Made by a program: the position numbers and the translations under genes
The notes under the pieces: generated by a model
Databases searched by the model: none
What the model was told of the DNA's origin: nothing
Seen by the model: only the letters and a program-made list of their open reading frames with translations
Assembly: GCA_030145595.1 (NCBI GenBank)
Contig: JAQYVG010000001.1
Coordinates: forward strand, 1 to 32,483
Direction: 5' to 3'
DNA: 32,483 nt
DNA from: Desulfobacterales bacterium
GTDB lineage: Bacteria; Desulfobacterota; Desulfobacteria; Desulfobacterales; UBA11574
Shown here: positions 8,784 through 18,753 of the stretch, one piece after another
How the letters are laid out: each line of letters opens with the position of its first letter
Position numbering within the stretch: position 1 is the first letter of the stretch

Positions 8784-10952
8784 ATGCAAGAGCGTTCCGT
8801 TCAATTCTTCGATAAAATAAAGACTTCAAAAAACCTTCCCTCACTTCCTCAAATTCTATTAAAACTGATCGAACTCTGTAATAGTGAAGACAGCACATTC
8901 AAGGACATCGCCCAAGTCATCGATAAGGATACGTCTTTAAGTGCCAAAGTTGTCAAGATGGTCAATTCTGTCTATTATGGACTATCCAAAAGGGTAACAA
9001 GTATTGATCAGTCTCTGGTACTTTTAGGGCAAAATACAATCAAAAATATTGCCATTAGCGCGTCGGTTAATCAAGCTTTCAGCAAAGCAAAAGACAATTC
9101 TGTTTTTGGGTTGAAGGTTTTCTGGAGGCACTCTCTGATGTGTGCCATATTGTCCAAGCTGATTGCTAAAAAGATATCATACGCTTCTCCTGATGAGGCA
9201 TTTTTGACAGGGCTTCTTCACGATATAGGCAAGTTGGTTCTGTGGGTAAACTTTCCCAAAGAATATGCTGATATTCTTAATTCATCAAAAGGTCAGTGGG
9301 ATCTGGTTTTAGCCGGAGAAGCACGCCATGGTACTACTCACTGTGAAGTTGGAGCTTGGCTGATCAAACGCTGGAAGCTTCAATCATTCATGGCAGATGC
9401 AGTGCGTTATCATCATGAAGCAGTCGATAGAATTCAAGATGCTCTTGCTCTCGTTAAGATAATATATGTTGGGAATATCCTTTGTCCCGAAACAAATAAA
9501 GAAAAAGAGGTCAAATTTGGAATAGCCAAAAATATTTTTGGATTTGAAAACTCTGAGGTAGAAGAAATCATCCTTCAAGCCGAAAAAGATGTAATAGATA
9601 TCGCACAATCTTTAGATATAGATATTGAGCCGCTTGATGTTTCAGAAAAAACTGTTTCTGAAAAAGATCATGAAAAACAAGAAGATCTAATCCAGGAAGT
9701 AAAAGACATTACTTTGTTTCATGGCACACTCCAAAATCTTTTAGAGGCTCATGATGAAGATTCTATACTGCAAGCTGCACAGGAAGGGCTTCATATCTTG
9801 TTTGATGTTAAAAATGTTTTATTTTTTCTGCATGAATCAGAAAGAAATATTCTGCTCGGCAAGGGCATCGCTCCTGACAAAAATAATGATCCAATCAATG
9901 AAGTGACAATCCCCTTGCAAAATGGAAAAAGCCTTTTAGCCAAATCCCTTCTCCAAAGAAGGCCCCTTAATTCTTTCAGCGATTCAATCAAAGACAAACT
10001 TGCAATTATAGATGAGCAAATTATCCGCTTAGTTGAACAAGACGGTGTTCTTTGCCTTCCAATGATCGCACACAAACAATATGTTGGTGTAATAGTCTTG
10101 GGATTAGAAGAGGCTCGTGTCTCCCATTTAACTGATAAGATAAAGCTTCTGATGATGTTTACTAAACAGGCGGCTTCAGCTCTTCAAGCAAACTATTTGA
10201 CCCAAAACCAGGCAAAATTAATTCAGTCTGAACGTCTGAGCGCCACGTCAACCATAGCTCAAAAGATTGTTCACGAAGCGAATACCCCATTAAGCGTCAC
10301 AAAAAATTATCTTGCCATTCTGAAGAGAAAATTGTCTGAAGATCAGCCCGTTGAAGAGGAAATCAGGATTATTAATGAGGAAATCGATCGAGTGGCACTT
10401 ATTATAAGTGAATTGTCTGATTTTTCAGAACTTAAAATCCAGCCAAACGATCCTGTGGATGTAAATGCCCTTTTGTCAAACCTGATAAGAATTTTTCAGG
10501 AATCCCTTATACTCAAGCCCGACATCAATACTCATTTAAAGTTAGACCCTTCACTTCCGGCGGTTATGACAGATAAAAACAGAATGACGCAGGTCTTTAG
10601 CAACCTTATCAAAAATGCCGCTGAGGCTATGTCGGGCAGAGGAAATCTTTGTATTAGCACCAGAGATATTTCAAATTACATCGCCGATAAAATAAACCAG
10701 GTTGCAGACAATACACAAGGGTATATGGAAATCATTATCGAAGATGATGGTCCGGGCATTCCTGATAGCGTTAAAGCACAACTCTTTGAACCTTATATTA
10801 CCTCGAAAGGGGCCGGACATGCCGGTTTGGGACTCTCCATTGTTTATAATGCAGTCAAGGAATTAAAGGGGGCCATAACTTGTGAAAGCGGCAATAAAAA
10901 AGGAACGAGTTTTAAAATAGCTTTACCAATAACCCAACATCAAGAATCTTAA
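8784..10952 (+). CDS. HDOD domain - GAF-like - sensor histidine kinase
   Basis: N-terminal HDOD (SLPQILLKLIELCNSEDSTFKDIAQVIDKDTSLSAKVVKMVNS...GLLHDIGKLVLW); GAF-like middle; H-box IVHEANTPLSVTKNYLAIL; HATPase N/G boxes (NLIKNAAEAM, DDGPGIPDS, GLGLSIV). ATG at 8784 preferred to TTG 8781. Confidence 0.9.
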   Translation: MQERSVQFFDKIKTSKNLPSLPQILLKLIELCNSEDSTFKDIAQVIDKDTSLSAKVVKMVNSVYYGLSKRVTSIDQSLVLLGQNTIKNIAISASVNQAFSKAKDNSVFGLKVFWRHSLMCAILSKLIAKKISYASPDEAFLTGLLHDIGKLVLWVNFPKEYADILNSSKGQWDLVLAGEARHGTTHCEVGAWLIKRWKLQSFMADAVRYHHEAVDRIQDALALVKIIYVGNILCPETNKEKEVKFGIAKNIFGFENSEVEEIILQAEKDVIDIAQSLDIDIEPLDVSEKTVSEKDHEKQEDLIQEVKDITLFHGTLQNLLEAHDEDSILQAAQEGLHILFDVKNVLFFLHESERNILLGKGIAPDKNNDPINEVTIPLQNGKSLLAKSLLQRRPLNSFSDSIKDKLAIIDEQIIRLVEQDGVLCLPMIAHKQYVGVIVLGLEEARVSHLTDKIKLLMMFTKQAASALQANYLTQNQAKLIQSERLSATSTIAQKIVHEANTPLSVTKNYLAILKRKLSEDQPVEEEIRIINEEIDRVALIISELSDFSELKIQPNDPVDVNALLSNLIRIFQESLILKPDINTHLKLDPSLPAVMTDKNRMTQVFSNLIKNAAEAMSGRGNLCISTRDISNYIADKINQVADNTQGYMEIIIEDDGPGIPDSVKAQLFEPYITSKGAGHAGLGLSIVYNAVKELKGAITCESGNKKGTSFKIALPITQHQES

Positions 10953-10967
10953 ATTAAGGAGTTCAAG

Positions 10968-12935
10968 ATGCCCAATAGTCCTAAAGTTCTCATAGTTGAT
11001 GACGACTCCAGAATGTGCGAAAGCTTAAAGGCATTATTAAGCAATCAGGACTATATATTGAAAACATGCAATAGTGGTAAAAAAGCAATAGAATATTTGA
11101 ACAAGGATGATTTTGATCTTGTGCTTCTCGACATGGTTATGCCTGATATGAATGGCTACCAAATCATGGATTATATAAACGATCAAAGTCCTGATACCCT
11201 GGTCATTGTTATTAGCGGACATGCTTCAATAAAATCAGCTATAAAATTTATAAAGAAAGGGGCCTACGACTGCATCAGGAAACCATTCGAGCCGGAAGAA
11301 TTGTTGATTACAGTAAAAAATGCCCTTGATCACAAAAGGTTAGTGAGTGAAAACGATGTTATTAATGAAAAGCTGATACGGACAGAAGAATGTTACAGGT
11401 ATCTGGTTAAAAATTCTCCTGACATTATTTATATGCTGGATAGTCAAGGCAACTTTAAATTTATTAGCAATGCAGCTGAGCGGTTACTCGGTTTTAAAAT
11501 TGAACAACTTATTGGTCAGCACTATACTACTCTTATCCATGGCGATGATTTAGAAAAAGCTAAATGGTCATTTAATGAAAGAAGAACCGGCGATCGTGCT
11601 GCCTCCCAAATGGAATTGCGCCTAAAAGTCTGTGATGAAAATGGTCAGTTTAAGGATAGTAAGGTCGGACACCTGACTATTGAACTGAAATCAAACGGCA
11701 TATACGAAGAGCCGATCAAAAAAGAGGATAAAAAATTCATTGGTACACATGGCGTTATAAGAGACATAGATGACCGGAAGCAGCTTGAATCCCAATTAAA
11801 ACAAGCTTATAAAATGGAAGCTATCGGCACACTCACTGGTGGAATCGCTCATGAATTTAACAACATCCTCGGTATCATTTTAGGTAATACGGAATTAGCA
11901 CTGGATGATGTTCCTGAGTGGAATCCTGCTCATTTCAACCTTGAAGAGATTAAAACAGCAGGCCTGCGTGCCAAAAATGTTGTCAGACAGCTTCTCAGTT
12001 TCATCCGAAAAACCGACATAAAGCGACAACCTATAAGTCTAATCCCCGTCATCAAAGACGCTCTCAAGTTTTTGCGATCCACGTTAACTGCTAATATTGA
12101 TATTCGTCAGAACATTCAAGATACAGCTGATACCATCCTTGCTGATCCAACTCAAATCAATCAGATAATGATCAATTTATGCACTAATGCTTCTCACGCC
12201 GTGGAAGAAACCGGGGGGATGCTGGAAGTCGGAATGCAAAATGTTTTTTTGGATGAAGATTCAACTTCTATGCTTGACCCTGAATTGACCCAGGGCAACT
12301 ATGTCAAAGTGACTGTAAGCGATACTGGTCATGGCATAGCCCCGGAAATCCTAGAACGGATATTTGATCCCTATTTTACAACAAAAGAAGTTGGAAAAGG
12401 TTCCGGTTTGGGGCTATCAGTGGTTCAAGGCATTGTCAAAATCCATAAAGGTGCAATTACTGTTGACAGCGAACTCGGCAAAGGAACCACTTTTAGCGTT
12501 TTTTTTCCCTTGACTGAAGAAGAAGTGGTGACAGAATCTAAAACTATTGAGAAACTTCCTACTGGTAATGAAAAAATACTCTTTGTTGATGATGAAGAAT
12601 CAATCGTGTTTATTGTGCAACAGATACTGGAGCGATTGGGATATCAGGTCGAAGTAAAAATAAATCCTGTCGAAGCTCTGGAATTATTTCGTTTGAACCC
12701 TGATCAATTTGATCTGGTGATCACCGACATGGCGATGCCGCAGATGACCGGTGACAAGCTGGTGAAAGAAATTTTAAACATCCGCTCTGAAATGCCGATA
12801 ATCTTCTGTACCGGATTTAGTGAAAAAGTTGCAGAGGAAAACGCAAAAGAACTTGGCGTCAAAGCTTTTGCCATGAAACCCCTGGTTATACGCGATCTTG
12901 CAATGGTGGTTCGAAAAGTTCTGGATGAGGTATAA
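10968..12935 (+). CDS. Hybrid sensor kinase: REC-PAS-HisKA-HATPase-REC
   Basis: 655 aa; REC (VLIVDDDSRM...VLLDMVMPDMNGY); PAS (NSPDIIYMLDSQGNFKFISNAAERLLGF); H-box GGIAHEFNNILGIILGNTEL; HATPase DTGHGIAPEILERIFDPYFTTK; C-terminal REC (ILFVDDEES...VITDMAMPQMTG). Confidence 0.93.
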   Translation: MPNSPKVLIVDDDSRMCESLKALLSNQDYILKTCNSGKKAIEYLNKDDFDLVLLDMVMPDMNGYQIMDYINDQSPDTLVIVISGHASIKSAIKFIKKGAYDCIRKPFEPEELLITVKNALDHKRLVSENDVINEKLIRTEECYRYLVKNSPDIIYMLDSQGNFKFISNAAERLLGFKIEQLIGQHYTTLIHGDDLEKAKWSFNERRTGDRAASQMELRLKVCDENGQFKDSKVGHLTIELKSNGIYEEPIKKEDKKFIGTHGVIRDIDDRKQLESQLKQAYKMEAIGTLTGGIAHEFNNILGIILGNTELALDDVPEWNPAHFNLEEIKTAGLRAKNVVRQLLSFIRKTDIKRQPISLIPVIKDALKFLRSTLTANIDIRQNIQDTADTILADPTQINQIMINLCTNASHAVEETGGMLEVGMQNVFLDEDSTSMLDPELTQGNYVKVTVSDTGHGIAPEILERIFDPYFTTKEVGKGSGLGLSVVQGIVKIHKGAITVDSELGKGTTFSVFFPLTEEEVVTESKTIEKLPTGNEKILFVDDEESIVFIVQQILERLGYQVEVKINPVEALELFRLNPDQFDLVITDMAMPQMTGDKLVKEILNIRSEMPIIFCTGFSEKVAEENAKELGVKAFAMKPLVIRDLAMVVRKVLDEV

Positions 12936-12967
12936 AAAAAGGAGATGTCAGGGGACATCTCCTTTTT
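12934..12967. terminator. Bidirectional rho-independent terminator between the hybrid kinase and sat
   Basis: AAAAAAA-GGAGATGTC-AGGG-GACATCTCC-TTTTT; 9-bp perfect stem with A-run and T-run on either side, between convergent genes. Confidence 0.9.
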
Positions 12968-13010
12968 ATGCTGCAGGTCAAACTGATTTTGTTATCAGGA
13001 TTATGAAAGA

Positions 13011-14288
13011 TTACTCTTCGCCGGTTGCAGCGCCGTGCATCTTGATTTCGACTTTTTCTTCAAGCTCTTCATAGTACTGGCGAAGGATTTCAACAACTTC
13101 ATCCCGTCCAAAATGATCGGGAAGCTCGCCGCCTTCTGAAAGCATTTTGCGCAGCATGGTTCCGGAGAGCAGTACCCGGTCCTCTTTGCCGTGGGGGCAA
13201 GTCCTTAAGGATGCCATACCGTCGCACTTGTAGCAGTAGAAGGTCCAGTCGATCTTTAAAGGTTTGCACAGCAGCATTTTGCCGGGATCATCAGAGGTCG
13301 GAATCTTGTCAAAGATCGTCTGGGCTTCGAACATGCCGTAAAAGTCACCCACACCGGCATGGTCCCGGCCGATAATCATGCGTGAGCAGCCGTAGTTCTG
13401 ACGGAAGGTGGCATGCAGCAGGCCTTCACGGGGCCCGGCATAGCGCATGTCAAGGGGATAACCGCCCTGTACCACGTTATTTTCCACAAAGTAGCCCTTT
13501 ACAAGGGCATCGATGCATTTAACGCGAACGTCGGCCGGAATATCACCCGGTTTCAGGTTACCGACCAGCGAGTGAATATAGACACCGTCGCAAACTTCAA
13601 CGGCAATCTTGCACAGGTATTCGTGGGATCGGTGCATGGGATTTCTGAGCTGCAGCGCGGCAATCTCGGTCCAGCCTTTATCTTCGAAGATCTTGCGGGA
13701 GTCTTCGGGCCGCATATAGGTGCCCGCAAATTCGACGGGGTATTCACCTTCACTCAACACTTTGACCGGACCGGCGATATTAACATCATTCTGCGCCATG
13801 ACCATCTGAACGCCGGGGTGATCGTCTTGGGAAACTTTCCAGAATTCCTCGACCGTTGGGGTCCCTTCCCCCATAAAAACCTTCTCGCATTCATACTTTT
13901 TGTCGGCCTCGGTCATTTCATACTTCTCGGTGACCTGCATAGTGGCCATGATTTCATCGCCTTCCGGGTCGTAAAGTGCAATCTCATCGCCTTCACTAAT
14001 ACCGTCAGCATCTTCTTTGGATGCATCCAGCGTCACCGGAATGGGCCAGAATGTCCCGTCGGCAATTTGAAAATTATCACAAACACCCTGCCAGTCCGCC
14101 TTGGTCATAAAACCTGTCAGCGGGCTGAAGCCTCCGATCCCCATCATGATTAAGTCACCCTTTGAGCGTGGTGCAATAGAGATCTTTTTAAGGCCCTCGG
14201 CCTTTTTCTTTTCCGCTTCCAATTCAGCGCCTTCAAGTAGGCAGCAAGTTAAGCCTTTGCCGCCATGAGGTGGAATTAAATTTGACAT
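13011..14288 (-). CDS. sat: Sulfate adenylyltransferase (ATP sulfurylase)
   Basis: 425 aa; [97 protein letters not shown]. Confidence 0.98.
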   Translation of the reverse strand: MSNLIPPHGGKGLTCCLLEGAELEAEKKKAEGLKKISIAPRSKGDLIMMGIGGFSPLTGFMTKADWQGVCDNFQIADGTFWPIPVTLDASKEDADGISEGDEIALYDPEGDEIMATMQVTEKYEMTEADKKYECEKVFMGEGTPTVEEFWKVSQDDHPGVQMVMAQNDVNIAGPVKVLSEGEYPVEFAGTYMRPEDSRKIFEDKGWTEIAALQLRNPMHRSHEYLCKIAVEVCDGVYIHSLVGNLKPGDIPADVRVKCIDALVKGYFVENNVVQGGYPLDMRYAGPREGLLHATFRQNYGCSRMIIGRDHAGVGDFYGMFEAQTIFDKIPTSDDPGKMLLCKPLKIDWTFYCYKCDGMASLRTCPHGKEDRVLLSGTMLRKMLSEGGELPDHFGRDEVVEILRQYYEELEEKVEIKMHGAATGEE

Positions 14289-14664
14289 AAGTCTTTCTCT
14301 CCTTTCGCTTTTTATATTAAAATAAATGGCTTTTAGAACACCATCTCGATTTTACCAAAAGAGTACAATTAATAGGGATAAAACTATTTGTCAAGCAGAA
14401 TTCCAGCACTAATGTGTCAATCGCTTTCAAATGCAATATATTGTATTATTTATATTGTTGACACGCAATATATACTGGCGATATGCTTTTTCCCAGAAAG
14501 TCGATAATAGTAGACAAAAATTGAATGATTTATTAATATGCTTAACGAATCAAACATATTGCGAAATTGACTATCTTTTTTCTCAAGCTATTAGATCGAG
14601 TTAGTGTCCATCCATAAATACTTTTGAGCACTAAATAGTTTTATCAACAAAAAGGGGGGGGCGA

Positions 14665-15102
14665 ATGACTGCAATAAATTTAGAAGAGGCCAGAATCAAC
14701 TTAGAAGGCCAATGGCTGTCTGCTGAAGATCTGACTAGCATGATCCAGGAAAAAATGCAGGCCGGTGATATGAAATTTTCAAATCTTGCCACTGCCCTGG
14801 AGGAGCTTAACAACGCGCTGGAAAATTCAACCACGTTGGATATAAAGCTTGTTCTTACAAAAGGAGAATACGAAAAATTAAAAGCTGCCGGCGGTGACGA
14901 TGACCGCAAGTCTGTTCGCAAAGCGCTCATGGCGTTCATCGGCGGCAGTACCGCCGGCCTAAAGAGGCTGGCTATTAAATGCCCCAAATGTAAAGCTTCT
15001 ATCGAGATACCAACAGATGAAAGACCCCTTGATGTCGAATGCCCCAAGTGTGGTACCGGCGGCCGTTTAACAGCACAGAACAAGTGGGCCAAGCTCGACT
15101 AA
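14665..15102 (+). CDS. Uncharacterised small protein with C-terminal zinc ribbon (CPKC...CPKC)
   Basis: 145 aa; IKCPKCKASIEIPTDERPLDVECPKCGTGGRL; purine-rich G8 tract just before ATG. Confidence 0.8.
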   Translation: MTAINLEEARINLEGQWLSAEDLTSMIQEKMQAGDMKFSNLATALEELNNALENSTTLDIKLVLTKGEYEKLKAAGGDDDRKSVRKALMAFIGGSTAGLKRLAIKCPKCKASIEIPTDERPLDVECPKCGTGGRLTAQNKWAKLD

Positions 15103-15216
15103 TTAGTGCCCATCCATTTAGGACTTTTTAAGGGCTCGCCAATAATACCTTCGCATTTTCCTACCCTGCCACGATTCTTAACGGTCGCAACGTTAAAAAA
15201 TGGCCCTATAATCAGC

Positions 15217-15244
15217 TTGATTTTTCTTAAAAACATAATATAAT
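15217..15244 (+). promoter_or_regulatory. Candidate sigma70 promoter for the cold-shock gene (TTGATT-N16-TATAAT)
   Basis: TTGATT 15217-15222, TATAAT 15239-15244; ~120-nt leader to the csp start. Confidence 0.55.
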
Positions 15245-15371
15245 ACAATTAATCAATAAAGGTCCGTTCTTAATTGGCGGACCGGTTTCGCTCTGAAGGC
15301 AAGATCCATTTGTCAAAGCGGCAACCTGCAGTTTGGAACCATGAGAATTTTTTTGAAAGGAGCGTGTCACT

Positions 15372-15572
15372 ATGGCTAATGGAATTGTAAAATGGTTTAA
15401 TAGCAGCAAAGGTTATGGCTTCATTGAGCAGGAAGATGGCCCGGATGTATTTGTTCATCATTCAGGCATCAATGCTACCGGTTTCAAGACTCTCTATGAA
15501 GGCGACCGGGTTACTTTTGACATTGAGCAGGGGCAAAAAGGTCCTGCTGCAGTAAATGTCACTGTAGTTTAG
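15372..15572 (+). CDS. Cold-shock domain protein (CspA family)
   Basis: 66 aa; [33 protein letters not shown] (RNP1 KGYGFI, RNP2 VFVHH); RBS AAAGGAG. Confidence 0.98.
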   Translation: MANGIVKWFNSSKGYGFIEQEDGPDVFVHHSGINATGFKTLYEGDRVTFDIEQGQKGPAAVNVTVV

Positions 15573-15590
15573 CTTAAATTTTTGAATTAG

Positions 15591-15631
15591 AAAAGGGCGT
15601 TCCATTTGATTTTAAATGAACGCCCTTTTTT
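15591..15631 (+). terminator. Rho-independent terminator after the csp gene
   Basis: AAAAGGGCGTTC / GAACGCCCTTTT stem with bulged CATTT...AAATG top, then T-run. Confidence 0.9.
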
Positions 15632-15808
15632 GTGGTTTTTATTCTTTTTGCAACCAAAATTGCTGGTCTCGCAAAAAGGTAGGAAAACGACCTTTTTACG
15701 AGAGTATTTTGTATTTGGTTTTTAGTGTTTGGTGATTTAACATAATGGCATATAAGCATATATTTCAAGGAAAACACAAAATACTAAACACCAAACACCT
15801 GATGAATT

Positions 15809-16945
15809 TTGTTTTTTAGAATTTCATCACAACTTGCCGGTAGCGGCGTGAAAAACGTTTTGCTGAAATTTTTCATTCTGGCTTCAATGCTGTTGGGGCT
15901 GCCCATGCTGGGCATCATTCTTGCGGGGTACCCGGTTTTAAGATATTTGGAGTTTCCTCCTGAAACGCTGTACGTTTCCCATGCACCGTTTTCCTGGGTT
16001 GCTTTTACTGCTTACACTCTTTTTATTACTGCAGTGGTACTGCCACTCTTTATTCCGGTGATTCGATCAATCCGGCGATCTATACCAGATAGTGCGACCG
16101 TCTTTCCTTTTCCGTGGTGGGGCCGGCTGGGAGTTATTACCGGCATGCTTTTTTGGATACTGGCCTGGACCCGCTTCCCCTGGTTTGCCGGCCTGCAGCC
16201 ACATACGTTCACTCCCTTGTGGCTTTCGTATATCCTGGTCATCAACGCCCTGTGTTATCGGCGCAGCGGCCGCTGCATGTTAATCAACCGCAGTCGATAT
16301 TTTCTGCTCCTTTTCCCGGCAAGTGCGGCCTTCTGGTGGTTTTTTGAATACCTAAACCGGTTTGTTCAGAACTGGCACTACACGGGTGTCCATTACGGTA
16401 CCGTGAAGTATTTCTGTCTTGCTACCCTACCGTTTTCAACCGTACTGCCTGCGGTTTTAGGAACCCGGGAGTGGATTGCCGGCTTTCCCTGGATTAAGCA
16501 GGAGTTCAAACATTTTCTGCCTCTTGGCTTTTCACACCCCAAACTTGCGGCCTGGACCGCTCTGGGGATATCCGCTTGCGGCTTGACCGGCATCGGTATC
16601 TGGCCGGATTACCTTTTTCCCCTCCTGTGGGTATCACCTCTGATGATCATCGTTTCACTGCAGGCCCTAATGCGAGAAAGGCATGTACTGTCAGTCATCT
16701 TTAAGGGCGATTGGCGCGGTGTGATTTCTTCAGCGGCGGCGGCACTGTTTTGCGGCCTGTTTTGGGAGATGTGGAACTACTATAGTCTTGCCAAATGGCA
16801 CTACAGTGTACCGTTTGTCCACCGTTTTCAAATATTTGAAATGCCGCTTTTAGGGTTTGCCGGCTACCTTCCTTTCGGGCTCGAGTGCCTTGTGATCGGA
16901 GACCTGCTCTCTCGTCTACAAAATCCAGTTGACAAATCAAAATGA
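15809..16945 (+). CDS. Uncharacterised polytopic membrane protein
   Basis: 378 aa with many hydrophobic Trp/Phe-rich TM segments; start (TTG 15809) uncertain. Confidence 0.7.
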   Translation: MFFRISSQLAGSGVKNVLLKFFILASMLLGLPMLGIILAGYPVLRYLEFPPETLYVSHAPFSWVAFTAYTLFITAVVLPLFIPVIRSIRRSIPDSATVFPFPWWGRLGVITGMLFWILAWTRFPWFAGLQPHTFTPLWLSYILVINALCYRRSGRCMLINRSRYFLLLFPASAAFWWFFEYLNRFVQNWHYTGVHYGTVKYFCLATLPFSTVLPAVLGTREWIAGFPWIKQEFKHFLPLGFSHPKLAAWTALGISACGLTGIGIWPDYLFPLLWVSPLMIIVSLQALMRERHVLSVIFKGDWRGVISSAAAALFCGLFWEMWNYYSLAKWHYSVPFVHRFQIFEMPLLGFAGYLPFGLECLVIGDLLSRLQNPVDKSK

Positions 16946-17239
16946 ATAGAAGCAACATCCTTATGCCTCGTCAGATCAAATAATGTTGGTTCACCGCCGG
17001 CCGGCCCCGCTGAAAACGGGGTGCGCGCAAAGGCAAAAAATATGTGCGTCTCTGCGGTGAGATACCATTTCCGGGCTAAAGTGCTATATATAGGTTTTTT
17101 TAATTGACAGACAACAATATGTTGATATATGGAGAATGAAAATGCAACATAGTGATAATATGCTAAAGTAATTTGTTCTGCCCGTCGAAATAAGTTTAGA
17201 AAACATACCGACCAGCTACAACTTAGAAAGTATGATAAT

Positions 17240-18613
17240 ATGGGCAAGAATATCGGATTTGTTTCCACCCGATTTGCAGGCACAGACGGCGTCACTCTGG
17301 AAGCAAGCAAGTGGGCGGGCGTCTTTGAAAACAGCGGACACAACTGTTTCTGGTTTGCCGGCAAATTAGACCGTAATGCTGACAGAAGCTTGCTGGTCCC
17401 TGAAGCCCATTTCCAACACGATAAAAATGTCTGGATCAATTCTCAGGTAGATGGCACTGTTGGACGCACGCCATCGGTAACCCAAGAGATTCACTCCCTG
17501 CGATCGCAATTAAAAACTTGTCTTTACCAGTTTATCGAAGATTTTAACCTGGATCTTTTAATCGCGGAAAATGTCCTCAGTATTCCAATGCATGTCCCGC
17601 TGGGACTGGCATTGACGGAAACAATTGCTGAAACACAGATTCCCACCATTGCCCACCATCACGATTTTTCATGGGAGAGGATCCGTTTTTCCGTGAATGC
17701 CCTGAGCGACTATATCCGCATGGCTTTTCCACCCAACCTGCCCAACATCAAACATATTGTGATCAATTCCGAAGCTCAGGAGCAGTTGGCTCTGCGCACA
17801 GGGATTGCATCGATCATCATCCCCAATGTTCTGGACTTTGAAAATCCGCCCAAGCCTGATATTGAAGCCGCCCGTGTTTTCCGAAAAGCCATCGGCCTGG
17901 AACCGAATGACAAGATGATTTTGCAGCCCACTCGCATCGTGCAGCGCAAAGGGATCGAATATGCCATTGAATTGGTCAAGGAATTGAAAGATCCTGGCAA
18001 TAAACTGGTAGTATCCCATGAAGCCGGAGATGAAGGCTATGAATACGCCGAATGGCTGCAAGAATATGCCCGTGAACATGATGTCAACCTGCGGCTAATC
18101 ACAACCCGGATAGCAGATCCGTTGAGCAACAATGGCAACGGTGAGTGCGAATATTCGCTCTGGGATGTTTACCCTTTTGCGGACTTTATCACCTATCCCA
18201 GCCTATATGAAGGATTCGGCAATGCTTTTTTAGAAGCCATTTACTTCAAAAAGCCAATATTGGTCAATCGCTATGCCACTTTTGTCAGGGATATCGAGCC
18301 GCTGGGATTTGATTTAGCGGTTATGGATGGCTATCTCTCAAGGAAAACCGTCCAAAGTGTCGTTGAAATTCTGGAAACACCCGAGCGCAGAAAACAAATG
18401 GTTAATTATAATTATAAAGTTGCCACCCGGCATTATTCGTATTCCGTTCTACGGACCCGGCTCAATGCTATTTTGAACTATTTCTTCGGTAGTGATGTCA
18501 GAGGACTTTCCGCTAAAGCAACGTTTCCGATATATGAAGGTATGGATATTGCGCCCCACCAGACTCTACCACGGCACTTTGACAGCCACAGTTTCCCAAG
18601 ACGTTCTATCTAG
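17240..18613 (+). CDS. Glycosyltransferase, GT-B fold / GT4-like
   Basis: 457 aa; IGFVSTRFAGTDGVTLEASKWA; MILQPTRIVQRKGIEYAIELV; FITYPSLYEGFGNAFLEAIYFKKPILVNRY (donor-binding E-x7-E). Confidence 0.9.
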   Translation: MGKNIGFVSTRFAGTDGVTLEASKWAGVFENSGHNCFWFAGKLDRNADRSLLVPEAHFQHDKNVWINSQVDGTVGRTPSVTQEIHSLRSQLKTCLYQFIEDFNLDLLIAENVLSIPMHVPLGLALTETIAETQIPTIAHHHDFSWERIRFSVNALSDYIRMAFPPNLPNIKHIVINSEAQEQLALRTGIASIIIPNVLDFENPPKPDIEAARVFRKAIGLEPNDKMILQPTRIVQRKGIEYAIELVKELKDPGNKLVVSHEAGDEGYEYAEWLQEYAREHDVNLRLITTRIADPLSNNGNGECEYSLWDVYPFADFITYPSLYEGFGNAFLEAIYFKKPILVNRYATFVRDIEPLGFDLAVMDGYLSRKTVQSVVEILETPERRKQMVNYNYKVATRHYSYSVLRTRLNAILNYFFGSDVRGLSAKATFPIYEGMDIAPHQTLPRHFDSHSFPRRSI

Positions 18614-18753
18614 TAGTCTATATAGATCAAAATCTGAAAATTGTTGTCAAATTCTGGTATGACACTTTGGTTAAAGCAACACGCAGATAGCGGTATTCAT
18701 ATCGCCCTTCAAGGAAATGACAGGACCGGAGTAACTCGGCGACAATTCTTGAG

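Noticed and set aside
13413-14153. 246-aa plus-strand ORF
   Set aside because: Antisense to sat, which is unambiguous.
17136-17171. Micro-ORF MKMQHSDNMLK with GGAG upstream, before the glycosyltransferase
   Set aside because: Only 11 codons; the nearest promoter-like box (TTGACA-N16-TATATG, 17104-17131) would leave almost no leader, so it is likely coincidental.
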